Notes: generated from the sequence alone by a model not told the origin. A DNA stretch of 64,000 nt from Bacillus massiliglaciei (GCF_900098925.1 NZ_LT622357.1:389496-453495), one strand, 5' to 3'. Positions 37,466 through 47,723 are shown, counted from the stretch's first letter. Made by a program: numbers and translations.

Positions 37466-37679
37466 CGCTAACACTTCTAAAATGTTTTTCCATTCACTTT
37501 ATGCTGCAACAACAAACTTTTTAGAAAACAGCCCTTGATTACAGGGAATAATTATACCACCTTTGCTCTCATCAGGCGAATGCCAATTTTAGAAAGTGCG
37601 GTTTTTTTCCATATTATTCCCTTCCTCCTTAACTTTACTTATTATATACATTTTTAATTGATAGGTTCAACGTTCGTTT

Positions 37680-40394
37680 CTATTGCACAGAATGGGATTC
37701 AAATAAAAACTCAAGATCACTTTCCGTGATCAGTACTTCACGCGGTTTGCTTCCCCTTGATTCTGATACAATCCCCTGCTGTTCCATTAGCTCTATCAGG
37801 CGTGCCGCCCGGTTATATCCGACACGGAAATGTCTTTGGATACTCGAGGTGGAGGCCCCATTCTGACTGACTGCAAATTCACAGGCTTCAAGGAATAACT
37901 CATCTGTCTCTTCAGAGGCCTGAGCTTTGTTTAGCAGCTCTTCCTGTTCAAATAAATAGCGAGGCTTTTGCTCTCTCTTCACATGATTCACGACAGAGTC
38001 AATTTCATCATCACTGACAAATGTCCCCTGCAGTCTGACTGTTTTCGATGATCCATTTTCAGCAAAGAGCATATCTCCCCGTCCTAATAGCTTTTCAGCT
38101 CCTCCGCTGTCAATGATGGTTCTGGAATCCACTTGTGATGAAACAGAAAAGGCAATGCGAGTCGGAATGTTTGCCTTGATCAGACCTGTAATAACATCTA
38201 CTGACGGCCGCTGTGTTGCAACAATCATATGAATACCGCATGCCCTGGCCTTCTGGGCGATCCGGCAGATCGCTTCTTCTACATCAGCAGGTGACATCAT
38301 CATTAAGTCAGCCAATTCATCAATAACGACAAGGATATACGGCAGCTTTTGTGCGTATTGACCTGCCGCTTCTGCCTGTTCATTGAATCGAGTAATATCC
38401 CGCACTCCTGCATGAACAAATAATTCATAACGGCGTTCCATTTCTTCAACTGCCCATTTTAAGGCAGCAGTGGCTGCTTTAACATCCGTTATGACCGGAC
38501 TGACCAAATGCGGTATTTGATTATATGGAGCAAGTTCAACCATCTTCGGGTCAATCAGCAGCAATTTTAATTCCTGCGGCGTTGCTTTATACAGTAAGCT
38601 CACCAGCATGGTATTGATGCAGACACTTTTTCCTGATCCTGTCTGTCCTGCAATCAAACCATGAGGCATCTTCCTTAAATCGGTAATGATCGGCTGGCCG
38701 GAAATATCCAGTCCAAGCGCTACAGCAAGCGGTGACGGGTGATTCTTGAATTCCTCATGATCCAGAACTTCACGTAGAAAGACAGGCTTGCTTTTACGAT
38801 TTGGAATTTCAATGCCGATCGTATGCTTGCCTGGGATAGGAGCTTCCATCCTCATATCTTGAGCTGCAAGGCTCAGCTTAATATCGTCCATTAAATTTGT
38901 CACTTTATTCACTTTTACACCCGGTTCCGGATGTACTTCAAAACGCGTAACTGCCGGACCTTGTGTCACATTTACAACATGTGCCCGAACGTTAAAGTTT
39001 TTCAGTGTCTCATCCAAAAGAATTGTTTGTTCATTCAGCCAGTCTTCATCATTCTGTGAAAGAGCCGGTGGTGTCAAATATTCCATATCCGGGAAGACAT
39101 AATAAGGATTTTCTTCTGAATGCAGATTCAAAGACTCCTGTTCCGACACAGGTTCGTTTTCATTTATTTCTGCTGTTTCCGTTAAGACTGATTCTGTACT
39201 GTCCTTTTCCCCCTCTGTCTCTGCAGGTTCAGCCGATTGTACCGGCGCCGCTGTCACCGGAACTGAGGGAAGTATTTGAGGAGTTTCCTCCTTTTTCTCA
39301 TCAACGGCAGGACGCTGAGTAGCTGCTGCTTCCTTTTTCTCTTCACCGGCAGGGCGCTGCAGATGTTCCCCTTTTCCCACTCTTGCGGACAAAGGATTGA
39401 CACGGTCTCTTGAGCTCCAGTCCATCCTCTGCCGGTCTTGTTTAAGCATCACTACATTGAATGGAAGCTGGCGCCCTTTGCTTTCTTCTGCCTTTTCCGG
39501 TTCAGTCTCAGTCTCAGCAGGCTGTTTCTCTATTTGAGCAGGGATTGCCGCTTTTTGCTCCTCTTCCTGTCTGATACCGGTATCGGAGTTTTCTTCACTG
39601 ATATTTTTTTCACTCACAGAGAGCGTTTCCTCCTGGGACAGAGAGACAGCTGGCTGCTCGGCAGCAGCCAATGGCTCAACAACGGTTACAGCCACTTCCT
39701 CCTGCTCCGTTTTCTCTTCGGTCTTCCTTATATAAGCCGGAATATCCAAGCGGTCATTCATATGGCCTGATACAGACTCGGACTCTTGAACTTTAGACAG
39801 TTCCGGTTCCCTGTCTTTTTCCTTCTTTACTGGATGGTCATTGACGGCAGATAGAACATTTTCTTTAGGAATAGACACTTTTTCCGGTCGGCGGAAACCA
39901 TAAATAGGCGAGGGAATTTCCGTTGGCTTGAACGGCGTCTTTGAAGGAAAAATCTTATTAGACTCTCCCTTAGGCTGAGCACCCGTAACCTTCGTTTTCT
40001 TCTCCGCTGCCGCTTTTGTTTTCTCCCTGTCCGCCCTTTCCCGATCCCGGGCCGTTTCACCTTTAGGCTTTCTTTTTTTTAGTGTCTCCTCATCCGGAAT
40101 GAGCGGGAATTTAAACTGACCTTTTGGATATTGATATAATATTCTTGTATCTACATCCAAAGAACGTGATTCCGGTGTTACTTTTTTAGGTTCATGGCTC
40201 TTTTGCCGGGAGCGGTGCTGCTGATATGCTTGCTGCTGGACTTTCTCATGATTGTCCAATTTATTTTTTTTCATTTTTTTAAAATCAAGTTTTTTTAATT
40301 CTTCTTCTGTCAAAGGCTCATCTACAATAATTTCTTCTATTTCAATAATTTCTTCACCTTTAAACCAATTTTTAAATTTGTTAATCCATTTCAA
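37680..40394 (-). CDS. sftA: DNA translocase SftA (FtsK family)
   Basis: A 904-residue ATP-driven DNA pump that clears chromosomal DNA from the closing septum. No transmembrane helix is present, which separates SftA from the membrane-bound SpoIIIE. Residues 1-430 are a low-complexity linker rich in Glu, Lys, Pro and Gln. The motor follows with Walker A GQTGSGKS (583-590), Walker B around D692 in VVIDELADL, and RPSVDVITGLIKANIPTRIAFSV. A C-terminal winged-helix gamma domain (GASTSSIQRHFRVGYNRAARLIELME) would read polarity sequences. Start is TTG at 40394. The product is somewhat shorter than the B. subtilis protein (about 950), with the difference in the linker. Confidence 0.93.
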   Translation of the reverse strand: MKWINKFKNWFKGEEIIEIEEIIVDEPLTEEELKKLDFKKMKKNKLDNHEKVQQQAYQQHRSRQKSHEPKKVTPESRSLDVDTRILYQYPKGQFKFPLIPDEETLKKRKPKGETARDRERADREKTKAAAEKKTKVTGAQPKGESNKIFPSKTPFKPTEIPSPIYGFRRPEKVSIPKENVLSAVNDHPVKKEKDREPELSKVQESESVSGHMNDRLDIPAYIRKTEEKTEQEEVAVTVVEPLAAAEQPAVSLSQEETLSVSEKNISEENSDTGIRQEEEQKAAIPAQIEKQPAETETEPEKAEESKGRQLPFNVVMLKQDRQRMDWSSRDRVNPLSARVGKGEHLQRPAGEEKKEAAATQRPAVDEKKEETPQILPSVPVTAAPVQSAEPAETEGEKDSTESVLTETAEINENEPVSEQESLNLHSEENPYYVFPDMEYLTPPALSQNDEDWLNEQTILLDETLKNFNVRAHVVNVTQGPAVTRFEVHPEPGVKVNKVTNLMDDIKLSLAAQDMRMEAPIPGKHTIGIEIPNRKSKPVFLREVLDHEEFKNHPSPLAVALGLDISGQPIITDLRKMPHGLIAGQTGSGKSVCINTMLVSLLYKATPQELKLLLIDPKMVELAPYNQIPHLVSPVITDVKAATAALKWAVEEMERRYELFVHAGVRDITRFNEQAEAAGQYAQKLPYILVVIDELADLMMMSPADVEEAICRIAQKARACGIHMIVATQRPSVDVITGLIKANIPTRIAFSVSSQVDSRTIIDSGGAEKLLGRGDMLFAENGSSKTVRLQGTFVSDDEIDSVVNHVKREQKPRYLFEQEELLNKAQASEETDELFLEACEFAVSQNGASTSSIQRHFRVGYNRAARLIELMEQQGIVSESRGSKPREVLITESDLEFLFESHSVQ

Positions 40395-40688
40395 AGGGTA
40401 TCACTCTTTCTTCTTGCTATATTATGACACTAATTCTACCAGTATTTCCGAAAATATCGAGAGAATTTAAATATAATAGTAGTTTATATGTAATTTTTTA
40501 TTTTTTTCGGAAACATATACAGCTTGCGCCCAACTCCTATCCTATTAATACCTTTATTGAGCAATTTTAATCCTCCCTGCAATCTCGCAGAATCCCTCGA
40601 AAATTGACAGGTACATTAATTCTAAAGGAAAAATAAAACAAGAAGATAATAGCCCCGTTACAGACAGATTAAAATTTCAGGCAAAAAA
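40395..40688. other. Upstream region of sftA, nothing else seen
   Basis: AT-rich spacer holding the sftA promoter region. In B. subtilis ytpR lies between sftA and ytpQ; no ytpR remnant is visible here. Confidence 0.45.
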
Positions 40689-40714
40689 CAAAAAAAGCCG
40701 CCCTATAAGGCGGC
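40689..40714 (-). terminator. ytpQ terminator
   Basis: GCCGCC (40697-40702) and GGCGGC (40709-40714) flank a six-base loop, with T-rich sequence after it on the minus strand. Confidence 0.85.
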
Positions 40715-40725
40715 AAAACAATCCA

Positions 40726-41532
40726 TCATTCATTGCGCTTTTTATTTTTACCTAAAATAAAAATAGGTTCTAAACTTCCTTCATCATATAAGAAGGACAG
40801 CGCGGTGATTGGCACGTGACCGCTGGCAAAGAAACTCATCGCCATTTGCGCAAGCACATCATACCCCGTTTCATTTTGTATATCGCCGATGATAATAACA
40901 TCTTGGTGCGGAAGGGCAATCGTCATCGTTCCGTTCATTTCGGCTTCCAGTTCACGGAGCCAGGAATCATTCAATATTCTGCTGGCATCATAACCATCAT
41001 TTGTGTTGAGAAAATAAAATGTATTTCCGGCTACCGTGTCCGACTTAAGCTCTGTAGACAATGACCTGACATTGAACTTGGCAATTTCTCTGATTCGATC
41101 TGGATTCCAGCTTTCCCGTGCAATCATCTTTTGATCGATCAGCCTGTACGTACTGCCCAAATCGAGTGCATAGTAGACCCTGGTTTCAGCCGTGTGCTCA
41201 TCAGTCAGAAAAGGGTTTCCTTCTTCTGATTCTGACGGAAAAGAGGTAGAGCGGATGACAGGAAAAATAGATTTTTCCTTGCCTTCCATGCTGTGCTCTT
41301 CCCCCATTACATTCAGTGCCTCTTCCACATAGTACACGATTTCGTCTATTGCTTTATCCTTCACATTTTCATAATTCGCAATCACCGGCGGAAGAGCAAC
41401 CGTAATTCCCTTAGCTGTCTTTACGTTTTCAATCCGAAGGGTATCCTGCTTGCTGTCAAACTTGAAGGAACGGTCTTCACTTTTCAAACGTTCCTTTAAT
41501 AGATTTTTTAATTTAATGCTGTCCATTTTCAC
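40726..41532 (-). CDS. ytpQ: YtpQ, DUF1444 protein
   Basis: A 268-residue soluble protein of the DUF1444 family, conserved at this locus in Bacillus; its biochemical function is unknown. Visible features are the N-terminal [28 protein letters not shown], a central [10 protein letters not shown] segment and the C-terminal [22 protein letters not shown]. There is no signal peptide or membrane segment. The start is GTG at 41532, with GGGAGGGAAC about seven bases before it; an ATG two codons later is too far from the site. It follows ytpP in the same direction, so the two are likely cotranscribed. Confidence 0.88.
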   Translation of the reverse strand: MKMDSIKLKNLLKERLKSEDRSFKFDSKQDTLRIENVKTAKGITVALPPVIANYENVKDKAIDEIVYYVEEALNVMGEEHSMEGKEKSIFPVIRSTSFPSESEEGNPFLTDEHTAETRVYYALDLGSTYRLIDQKMIARESWNPDRIREIAKFNVRSLSTELKSDTVAGNTFYFLNTNDGYDASRILNDSWLRELEAEMNGTMTIALPHQDVIIIGDIQNETGYDVLAQMAMSFFASGHVPITALSFLYDEGSLEPIFILGKNKKRNE

Positions 41533-41579
41533 TTCTGTTCCCTCCCCTTATGGAAAGCACCCCAGTGAGAGGGCTACTT

Positions 41580-41891
41580 TTACAGTGATTCAATAAACTC
41601 TTCAATTTCCTCGCGTGTTTTGCGGTCCTTGCTCACGAAACGTCCTAACTCCTTGCCGTTTTCATAAGCAAGAAAACTTGGAATGCCAAAAATGTCATTG
41701 GCTGCACAGATGTCAATGAATTTGTCACGATCCACATGAACGAATGTGAACGCTGGATATTTTTCTTCAATTTCAGGAAGGATCGGTTCAATTACACGGC
41801 AGTCTCCGCACCATTCAGCTGAAAAAAGAAATATATGTTTTCCTTCATTTTTTAACGTTTCGAATTGCTCCATTGTTTCAAGATTCTTCAT
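41580..41891 (-). CDS. ytpP: Thioredoxin-like protein YtpP
   Basis: A 103-residue thioredoxin-fold protein. The active site is WCGDC in SAEWCGDCRVIEP (about residues 28-40), and cis-Pro follows in FGIPSFLAY. With WCGDC instead of WCGPC it is a thioredoxin-like reductant rather than the main TrxA. Start at 41891: GGAGG lies eight bases upstream, whereas the longer frame begins without a site. It is followed by ytpQ. In B. subtilis ytpP and ytpQ are neighbours too. Confidence 0.9.
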   Translation of the reverse strand: MKNLETMEQFETLKNEGKHIFLFSAEWCGDCRVIEPILPEIEEKYPAFTFVHVDRDKFIDICAANDIFGIPSFLAYENGKELGRFVSKDRKTREEIEEFIESL

Positions 41892-42126
41892 TGTAAGTAC
41901 CTCCATGGTTATCATTAATAACTTATAAACCTATCATATCAGACTCTGATCATTTCAACCATTTATACGCAACTTCCAAAGAAAGTTCCCCTTATCAAAT
42001 AGAAGTTTCTTAAATTGAATAAACAGGCGAATAAGATAACTGGACGAGCAGAAGTCACTGCCGGCAGCCGCAAAAGAGCCATAAGTGCATACCGGCTTCT
42101 CCAAAACGGTTTTGCCATAGATTCTA

Positions 42127-42636
42127 TCAATGCCCGTCCTGTTCCCTTACCGAATGAACGATTTTCATCATCTCTTTTACATCGATACTATATCTTTTTT
42201 CAGAAGTTTCCATTGTCAGCTTTACTCCTCCGCGGCCTACTGAAACTTCCCGGACTTCCCCTTTTTCTTTTATAGCAATATAGCCAAATTCCTTTTTGCT
42301 CTCAAACGTTTCCAATACTGTATAATCATTCTTTTGTTCCTGTATCAGCTCATAGGCGGTCCTGCTGCCAGCAGGTTCATTAGGAAGAATAAACAAAAGA
42401 TAAATCTGATTATCCCGTTTTAAAATCCAATTATTTTTGCCGTCTTTAATCGCCGAGAATCCTTTCGGAAGGTAGATATTGCTTTTTCCCACTGCCGTAT
42501 TCGATTTTGCCGGCTTTTCCTTCAGTTCTGTACGGGCTGCGTCAATCGCCTTCGCTCTCTCCGTATCTGGATTAGAACAGCTGCTGCATAATAGGCATAA
42601 GACCAGTAAAGAATAAATCGCCTTTTTCAATGCCAT
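42127..42636 (-). CDS. Predicted lipoprotein
   Basis: A 169-residue protein I do not recognise by name. The N-terminus KKAIYSLLVLCLLCSSCSNP is a lipoprotein-type signal with Cys after a Ser pair, so the mature protein would be anchored outside the membrane. The mature part has a PLPKGF-like segment and alternating strands (NNWILKRDNQIYLLFILP, FGYIAIKEKGEVREVSVGRG), suggesting a small beta-rich domain. The ATG at 42636 is only three bases from AAGGAG; a TTG at 42630 with nine-base spacing is an equally good start. It sits next to the group II intron at 42758-44618 and is not at this place in B. subtilis as far as I recall. Confidence 0.7.
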   Translation of the reverse strand: MALKKAIYSLLVLCLLCSSCSNPDTERAKAIDAARTELKEKPAKSNTAVGKSNIYLPKGFSAIKDGKNNWILKRDNQIYLLFILPNEPAGSRTAYELIQEQKNDYTVLETFESKKEFGYIAIKEKGEVREVSVGRGGVKLTMETSEKRYSIDVKEMMKIVHSVREQDGH

Positions 42637-42757
42637 GAGCTCCTTCCACATTATCCGTATATCTTTTTTTGCTTACTGTCTCCTATTACTCGCCTTTTAT
42701 GCATTCCGTATATAGAGGATGAAGGGAAGAAAATTTCAAGAGCTAAATAGGCGGCCA

Positions 42758-44618
42758 ATCGAGTAGAGGGAAAATAAGTTAGATTATTTTCGCCCCTCTC
42801 ACAACACCGGACGTACGGGTCACGTATACGGCGTTTCAATTTATATTACAGTGTGTACTTTTAGATAATGTTCTAAAGCAGAGGGGAGTCCCCTCTGCTT
42901 TAGTCTTTTGTTTGAGATGCCCTTTGAACGACCTTTGATAATCCAATAAATCGATATCCTCTTCGACAAAAGGTTAATCCTTTTGCTTCTTCCTCCGGAA
43001 TTCCTAATTGAACGAGGGATTTGATTTGTTTTCTCGGCATTTTCCATTGTTTCCAGATGATTACCCTTATTCTTGAGCGTAATTTCTGATCTATTCGTTT
43101 TATCGCTGACATCATATTTGCGATTCTAAAGTAGTTTATCCAGCCAAATATGACTTGTTTTAGCTTAAGTATTCGGTAGTCTAAAGGGATACTCCAATTT
43201 CGCTTGGTCAATCGGCGAAGTTTTCGCTGAAACTTCTGAACTGAATTAGGGTGAGGTCTCACTTGATATCTCTTGCTTTTCGAATCGTAATAGTATCCAA
43301 ATCCTAAGAATTTCAATTCTTTTGGACGAGAGATTTTGCTCTTTTCGACATTGACTATCAATCCTAACTTCTCTTCGATAAATTTCACGACTGAATTTAT
43401 CACTCTGTTTGCCGCTTTCTCGCTCTTCACAAAAATTAGAGCGTCATCAGCGTATCTCACAAACTGAAGTCCCCTATTTTCTAGTTCCTTATCCAATTCA
43501 TTTAACATAATGTTACTCAGTAGTGGACTGAGATTACCTCCTTGCGGAGTCCCAATGGGTGTTTCTTCATATTTACCACTCACCATAACTCCACTAACCA
43601 AGTATTTTCTTATTAGAGAGATAACATCTCCATCTTTAATAGTGTTGGATATAATTCTCATAAGTTTATCGTGGTGTACTGTATCGAAGAATCTTTCCAG
43701 CTCAATATCCACTATCCACTCGTACCCATCATTCAAAAATTCCAAGCTTTTTATAATGGCCATTTCACAACTTCTTTTCGGTCTAAAGCCATAACTGAAT
43801 TCACTAAACTGCTTCTCAAATATCGGACTGAGCACTTGATGAATGGCTTGTTGAACTACTCTATCCACTACTGTTGGTATTCCCAATTTACGCATCTTGC
43901 CATTCTCTTTTGGAATTTCCACTCTTAAGGCAGCTTGTGGTTGGTATTTTCTTGTTCTGATGCGCTGACGCAGTTCATCCTTATTTTCCTTCAGATATTG
44001 CTTTAGTTCATCGACTGTTACTCCGTCGACCCCACTCGCACCTTTATTTCTATAGACCCGCAAGTAGGCTTCATTCATATTTCGATTACTTAAAATCTGT
44101 TCTAAAAGTTCCACACTCGTTTCTCCTTTTCCTCTCACGTAGTAAGTGATAGCTCCATTTTTGGTTATCTTTTGAGATACGCTCATATTTTCACCATTAA
44201 CACATTCGGAGTTCGTCTCTTACACATTCGCGGCGTTGAAACACTATAAATTGTTCAGCCCTTCATGATTTTTGTTTTCACTACTATGGCTTCTGCTGAC
44301 TTCTTGCGATTAACCTTTTTCGACTATACTATTAGTACATCCGCAAGACCTCCCAGGGTAAGACAACTACCTTTCCTCTTTTACTCGCCTGATTTACTTC
44401 CTAAAGTTACGCACATCTTTTGGACTTTGACTTGTCTAGGAGTCTTATCCCTTTATAAAGCCTTCATATCAGATTTCTGTTCGTCGAGTCAAGATTTTAT
44501 TCCACGCTTCCTCCAGCCCTTACCTCACGATAAACACCTTGCGCTTCCTTAGTGGCTGGTCGATGTGTACCCCCACAGCGGACTTCCACCGCCTAGATAG
44601 TTGCCATGCCTGGCACAC
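42758..44618 (-). mobile_element. Group IIC intron, complete
   Basis: An 1861-base element on the minus strand from GTGTGCCAGG at 44618 to CTACTCGAT at 42758. The domain V hairpin (about 42792-42835, TACG/CGTA core) and a domain VI stem GAAAATAA/TTATTTTC with a likely branch-point bulge are visible near the 3' end. The reverse transcriptase lies in domain IV. The 5' exon is a perfect terminator hairpin (44622-44648) of the DUF84 gene. The remaining 430 or so bases upstream of the protein are structural RNA (domains I-III). Confidence 0.9.
42900..44186 (-). CDS. ltrA: Group II intron reverse transcriptase/maturase
   Basis: A 428-residue intron-encoded protein. Reverse transcriptase blocks include LGIPTVVDRVVQQAIHQVL, GTPQGGNLSPLLSNIMLNELD and the catalytic YADD in FVRYADDALIF, with a maturase domain after LKFLGFGYY. 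No C-terminal endonuclease domain follows, typical of class C. The start ATG at 44186 has GGTGA four bases upstream, a close but workable site. The frame is intact. Compared with the protein at 48-1307 the plan is the same, but sequence differs throughout, and an N-terminal extension (about 20 residues) is present here only. Confidence 0.93.
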   Translation of the reverse strand: MSVSQKITKNGAITYYVRGKGETSVELLEQILSNRNMNEAYLRVYRNKGASGVDGVTVDELKQYLKENKDELRQRIRTRKYQPQAALRVEIPKENGKMRKLGIPTVVDRVVQQAIHQVLSPIFEKQFSEFSYGFRPKRSCEMAIIKSLEFLNDGYEWIVDIELERFFDTVHHDKLMRIISNTIKDGDVISLIRKYLVSGVMVSGKYEETPIGTPQGGNLSPLLSNIMLNELDKELENRGLQFVRYADDALIFVKSEKAANRVINSVVKFIEEKLGLIVNVEKSKISRPKELKFLGFGYYYDSKSKRYQVRPHPNSVQKFQRKLRRLTKRNWSIPLDYRILKLKQVIFGWINYFRIANMMSAIKRIDQKLRSRIRVIIWKQWKMPRKQIKSLVQLGIPEEEAKGLTFCRRGYRFIGLSKVVQRASQTKD

Positions 44619-44621
44619 TAG

Positions 44622-44648
44622 AAAAAGGCTGCGGAGATCTCCGCAGCC
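44622..44648 (-). terminator. Terminator of the DUF84 gene, 5' exon of intron 2
   Basis: GGCTGCGGAGA joins its exact reverse complement TCTCCGCAGCC, with TTTTTC following on the minus strand. The group IIC intron starts within three bases of the T-run. Confidence 0.92.
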
Positions 44649-44655
44649 CTATCGT

Positions 44656-45174
44656 TCATGACTGGATTTTTTGCTTATATTCAAACTGCCCCAGCAGCAT
44701 TTTTGTGATTTGCAAAAACATATCTGAACGGGTCATTTTTTCATTAGTAAAAACGCCAATGGCGCCCTCTTTCTTTCTAATTCCTGCTTTTTGAGTATAT
44801 TGGTCCATAATCGGCCCCAATTCTCCTCCGGCTCTAAGCCGGTCCGCAATTTCAGGGGGAAGCAGGATCCTCGCTCCCCCTGCGATAAAGCTGCCGCCGC
44901 CGCGTGCTGCCAAGGCGCCCCAATTGCAGATAAATAAACCTTGCTTGCCTTCAGCCACTCCGCCTTCTAGGCCTACGCCAAATTCACAATCTGATTCAAG
45001 CAGACACTGCCTGGCTCGGTTCAATGCACCTTCAATCGTTTCATCATCCGAAAACGGCTGATCGGATACACCGCTCGGAACATTCAATTTTATAATTTCA
45101 GCGTTATATGGCTCAAAAGCCTGCTGAACTGCCTGTACCTTTGCAGGATTAAAACTTCCGACTGCAACCTTCAT
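44656..45174 (-). CDS. DUF84 (YjjX-type) inosine/xanthosine triphosphatase
   Basis: A 172-residue protein of the DUF84 family; the E. coli member YjjX hydrolyses inosine and xanthosine triphosphates, cleaning damaged purine nucleotides. The family N-terminus MKVAVGSFNPAKVQAVQQAF, the FSDDETIEGALNRARQ segment and GVGLEGGVAE are visible. The activity is inferred from the family. Start: the ATG at 45174 gives the canonical N-terminus; a GTG at 45183 overlapping the ytoP stop is the alternative. Downstream of ytoP with overlap or near-contact, so cotranscribed. Confidence 0.85.
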   Translation of the reverse strand: MKVAVGSFNPAKVQAVQQAFEPYNAEIIKLNVPSGVSDQPFSDDETIEGALNRARQCLLESDCEFGVGLEGGVAEGKQGLFICNWGALAARGGGSFIAGGARILLPPEIADRLRAGGELGPIMDQYTQKAGIRKKEGAIGVFTNEKMTRSDMFLQITKMLLGQFEYKQKIQS

Positions 45175-45179
45175 AGCCT

Positions 45180-46253
45180 TCACCCATTATTCCGGATTGT
45201 ATCAACTGTTGTTTGATCACAAGCACGGACTAGCTTGCCAAGCAATTCTCTGGCCGCTGCATAATCATCCGTATGAATAATAGAAGAATGAGTATGGATG
45301 TAACGGGAACATATACCAATAACACTGCTTGGAATCCCTTCATTGGCTGTATGTACCCGTCCGGCATCCGTTCCTCCTGCAGAAACATAATATTGATAAG
45401 GGATATTATGAGTCTCAGCCATATCCAGGATGAATTCACGCATCCCCCTGTGGGTTACCATCGAGCGGTCTAAGATCCGAAGCAGCGGGCCTTTTCCAAG
45501 CTGACCGAATTCACTTTTCTTTCCTGACATATCATTGGCCGGACTGGCATCCAATGCAAAGAAAATGTCTGGTTTAATCATGCTCGCTGTTGTCTGAGCA
45601 CCGCGAAGTCCGACTTCTTCCTGAACAGTTGCTCCGGAGTAAAGGGTGTTTGGAAGTGTTTCATCTTTCAGATCTTTTAATAATTCAATAGCCAAACCGC
45701 AGCCATAACGATTATCCCATGCCTTGGCCAAAATCTTCTTATCATTGGCAAGTCTGGTAAACTTGCTTGCGGGGACAATCTGCTGTCCAGGCTTAACTCC
45801 AATGCGACGGACATCTTCCGCGTCATCCGCTCCGATATCAATCAGCATATTCTTTATCTCCATCGGCTTAGACCGCTGAGCCTCATCCAGCAAGTGCGGC
45901 GGAATCGAACCAATTACACCTGTAACAGGGCCGTTATCTGTAATGATTTCAACCCTCTGCGCCATAAGCACCTGATTCCACCAGCCGCCTAAAGGCTGGA
46001 AGCGCAGCATGCCATTTTCCGTAATCGATGTAACCATGAATCCAACTTCGTCCATATGTCCAGCAACAAGAACGACCGGTCCTTCTGAATTACCTCTTTT
46101 CACACCAAAGATACTGCCCAGCCTGTCTTGTACAATTTCCTCTGAATATTTCTCCAGCTCTCCTCTCATAAATTTCCTTATCTGATGTTCATTGCCTGAT
46201 GCTCCTGGAAGTTCTGTCAAAGTTTTAAATAATGCTAATGTTTCTTTATCCAT
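45180..46253 (-). CDS. ytoP: M42-family aminopeptidase YtoP
   Basis: A 357-residue glutamyl-aminopeptidase-like M42 metallopeptidase, a di-metal enzyme often forming dodecamers. Metal ligands are seen in GHMDEVGFM, the catalytic Glu pair in [10 protein letters not shown], and further ligands in [10 protein letters not shown] and [12 protein letters not shown]. The start at 46253 is taken over the longer frame from 46391, since AAGGAG is seven bases upstream and the family starts at this point. Upstream of the DUF84 gene in one unit; divergent from ytzB, as in B. subtilis. Confidence 0.92.
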   Translation of the reverse strand: MDKETLALFKTLTELPGASGNEHQIRKFMRGELEKYSEEIVQDRLGSIFGVKRGNSEGPVVLVAGHMDEVGFMVTSITENGMLRFQPLGGWWNQVLMAQRVEIITDNGPVTGVIGSIPPHLLDEAQRSKPMEIKNMLIDIGADDAEDVRRIGVKPGQQIVPASKFTRLANDKKILAKAWDNRYGCGLAIELLKDLKDETLPNTLYSGATVQEEVGLRGAQTTASMIKPDIFFALDASPANDMSGKKSEFGQLGKGPLLRILDRSMVTHRGMREFILDMAETHNIPYQYYVSAGGTDAGRVHTANEGIPSSVIGICSRYIHTHSSIIHTDDYAAARELLGKLVRACDQTTVDTIRNNG

Positions 46254-46514
46254 TTTTCGGCTCCTTACCTGCTTTTGTCTTACTTTTATTCTACAGAAAA
46301 TTTTAAAAAGATACCATTTAAAATCTTCATTTAAATTATTTCGTTTTGCTAAGTTTTCTGATTCTACAGCTTTTCTCCCTTTACAAATCATTTTTTTATG
46401 ATTATAAAAAAGATGGGATACATTTTTAAAAGAGTGCAGATATTAGGCAAGACCTTCATTCTTTTGTATACTAGTAAGGAAGCTAATAATAACCAGGCAA
46501 TTGGAGGAGATTCT

Positions 46515-46838
46515 ATGAATTGGAAGACGCTATTTCTGGGAATATCAGCAGGATTCGCAGCAGGCTATGCAACAAAGCAAGTTTTGGAGCAGACCGGGAA
46601 TCACGGGCCTTCTCCTGAAAAAGTATTGTCAACTGTAAAGGAACGAGTCAAAAAAGACGGCAGCATCCACGGTTCATGGATTGTCATGAAACCTGAAAAC
46701 TATGAAAAGAACGGCCTTGATTATGAAGTATACAAAGGCGGGATCACACGGAATACAGATGGGAAAAGGGAACAATTTGACTTTGTTGCCGACTCATCAA
46801 CCGGAACAATTCTTGAACTGACTGCAAGACCTGAATAA
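46515..46838 (+). CDS. ytzB: YtzB-like small PepSY-type protein
   Basis: A 107-residue protein with a short N-terminal hydrophobic stretch (LFLGISAGFAAGYA) and a body ending in a PepSY-like segment (YEVYKGGITRNTDGKREQFDFVADSSTGTI). PepSY domains are thought to inhibit or modulate peptidases at the cell surface; here the assignment is by resemblance. Start at 46515 with TTGGAGGAGAT seven or so bases before it; the longer frame from 46398 is unlikely. It is divergent from ytoP, as ytzB is in B. subtilis, and close in length to B. subtilis YtzB (104). Confidence 0.8.
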   Translation: MNWKTLFLGISAGFAAGYATKQVLEQTGNHGPSPEKVLSTVKERVKKDGSIHGSWIVMKPENYEKNGLDYEVYKGGITRNTDGKREQFDFVADSSTGTILELTARPE

Positions 46839-46842
46839 GCAA

Positions 46843-46876
46843 AAAGCCGGGGCAGGAGACTGCACCCGGTTCTTTT
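46843..46876. terminator. Terminator between ytzB and ytnP
   Basis: CCGGG and CCCGG arms with inner GCAG/CTGC and a GAGA loop, followed by TTCTTTT; also T-rich on the opposite strand, so it may serve both convergent genes. Confidence 0.75.
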
Positions 46877-47723
46877 ATGACCTGATTCGCTTAATCTGCT
46901 CCGTTATTTCCCTGCCTTCCTCGTTCCATTTTACCGCCCTGAAAAAAGCATCATGATAAAAACTGTACCACGCATTGTGATTCAGTCCATATTTCATCCA
47001 CTTTTCTTTAGCCTGAATGGAATCCATCGGATAGTCATCGAACGCCAGAACCCATAATACATTTGCATGAGCCTGTGTCGGCATAATGTCTGCCATATGA
47101 ATCAGGGTTTCTCCGCCGCTTTCCAACAAAATAACAGAGTGTCCGTCACTGTGGCCGCCTGTATGAATCATTTTGACTCCGTCTGTTATCTCTATTTCCT
47201 TAGCAAAAGGAATGACCTGATCCTCTATCGCTTCCCAATTTTCTTTCCAATATGTATTGGCCGATCTTATATTGGGATTCCGCATCTCATTCCATTCCAC
47301 TTCAGAGGTTATAATTTTTGCATGCGGGAAAACGGAATGATAACGGCCTTCTACTGCCTTAGTCAGCCCGCAGGCATGATCAAAATGAAGATGGGTCATT
47401 AAAATGTAATCGATTTCACAAGACCGTATGCCAAGCTCTCCTAAATCCGTTATCACCTTAGATTCCTCTGTAACCCCATAGTTTCGTTTTTGCTTGTCAG
47501 AAAGCTTCCCTTCGCCTATCCCCGAATCAATCAGCAAATTTAATCCATTTACCTGAACTAAAATAGGATCCGTGCGCAGCTCAATTTGATTATTTTCATT
47601 TGAAGGATACTTTTTAGACCAAAGCGGTTTTGGCACCACACCGAACATGGCTCCCCCATCCAGATGTGTAACTCCGCCATTTAACCAAGTCAACGAGATA
47701 TCTCCAATCTTCATTTTTTCCAT
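46875..47723 (-). CDS. ytnP: Metallo-beta-lactamase-fold hydrolase YtnP
   Basis: A 282-residue zinc hydrolase, related to quorum-quenching lactonases; B. subtilis YtnP is reported to degrade a Streptomyces signal. The HxHxDH motif is seen as [12 protein letters not shown], a further His ligand in [10 protein letters not shown], and Asp in MADIMP. The ATG at 47723 has GGAGGG upstream; an internal ATG three codons in is a lesser alternative. No export signal. It lies between convergent ytzB and trmB, as in B. subtilis. Confidence 0.88.
   Translation of the reverse strand: MEKMKIGDISLTWLNGGVTHLDGGAMFGVVPKPLWSKKYPSNENNQIELRTDPILVQVNGLNLLIDSGIGEGKLSDKQKRNYGVTEESKVITDLGELGIRSCEIDYILMTHLHFDHACGLTKAVEGRYHSVFPHAKIITSEVEWNEMRNPNIRSANTYWKENWEAIEDQVIPFAKEIEITDGVKMIHTGGHSDGHSVILLESGGETLIHMADIMPTQAHANVLWVLAFDDYPMDSIQAKEKWMKYGLNHNAWYSFYHDAFFRAVKWNEEGREITEQIKRIRS

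Noticed and set aside
39005-39770. Plus-strand frames inside sftA
   Set aside because: They are antisense readings of the low-complexity linker of SftA.
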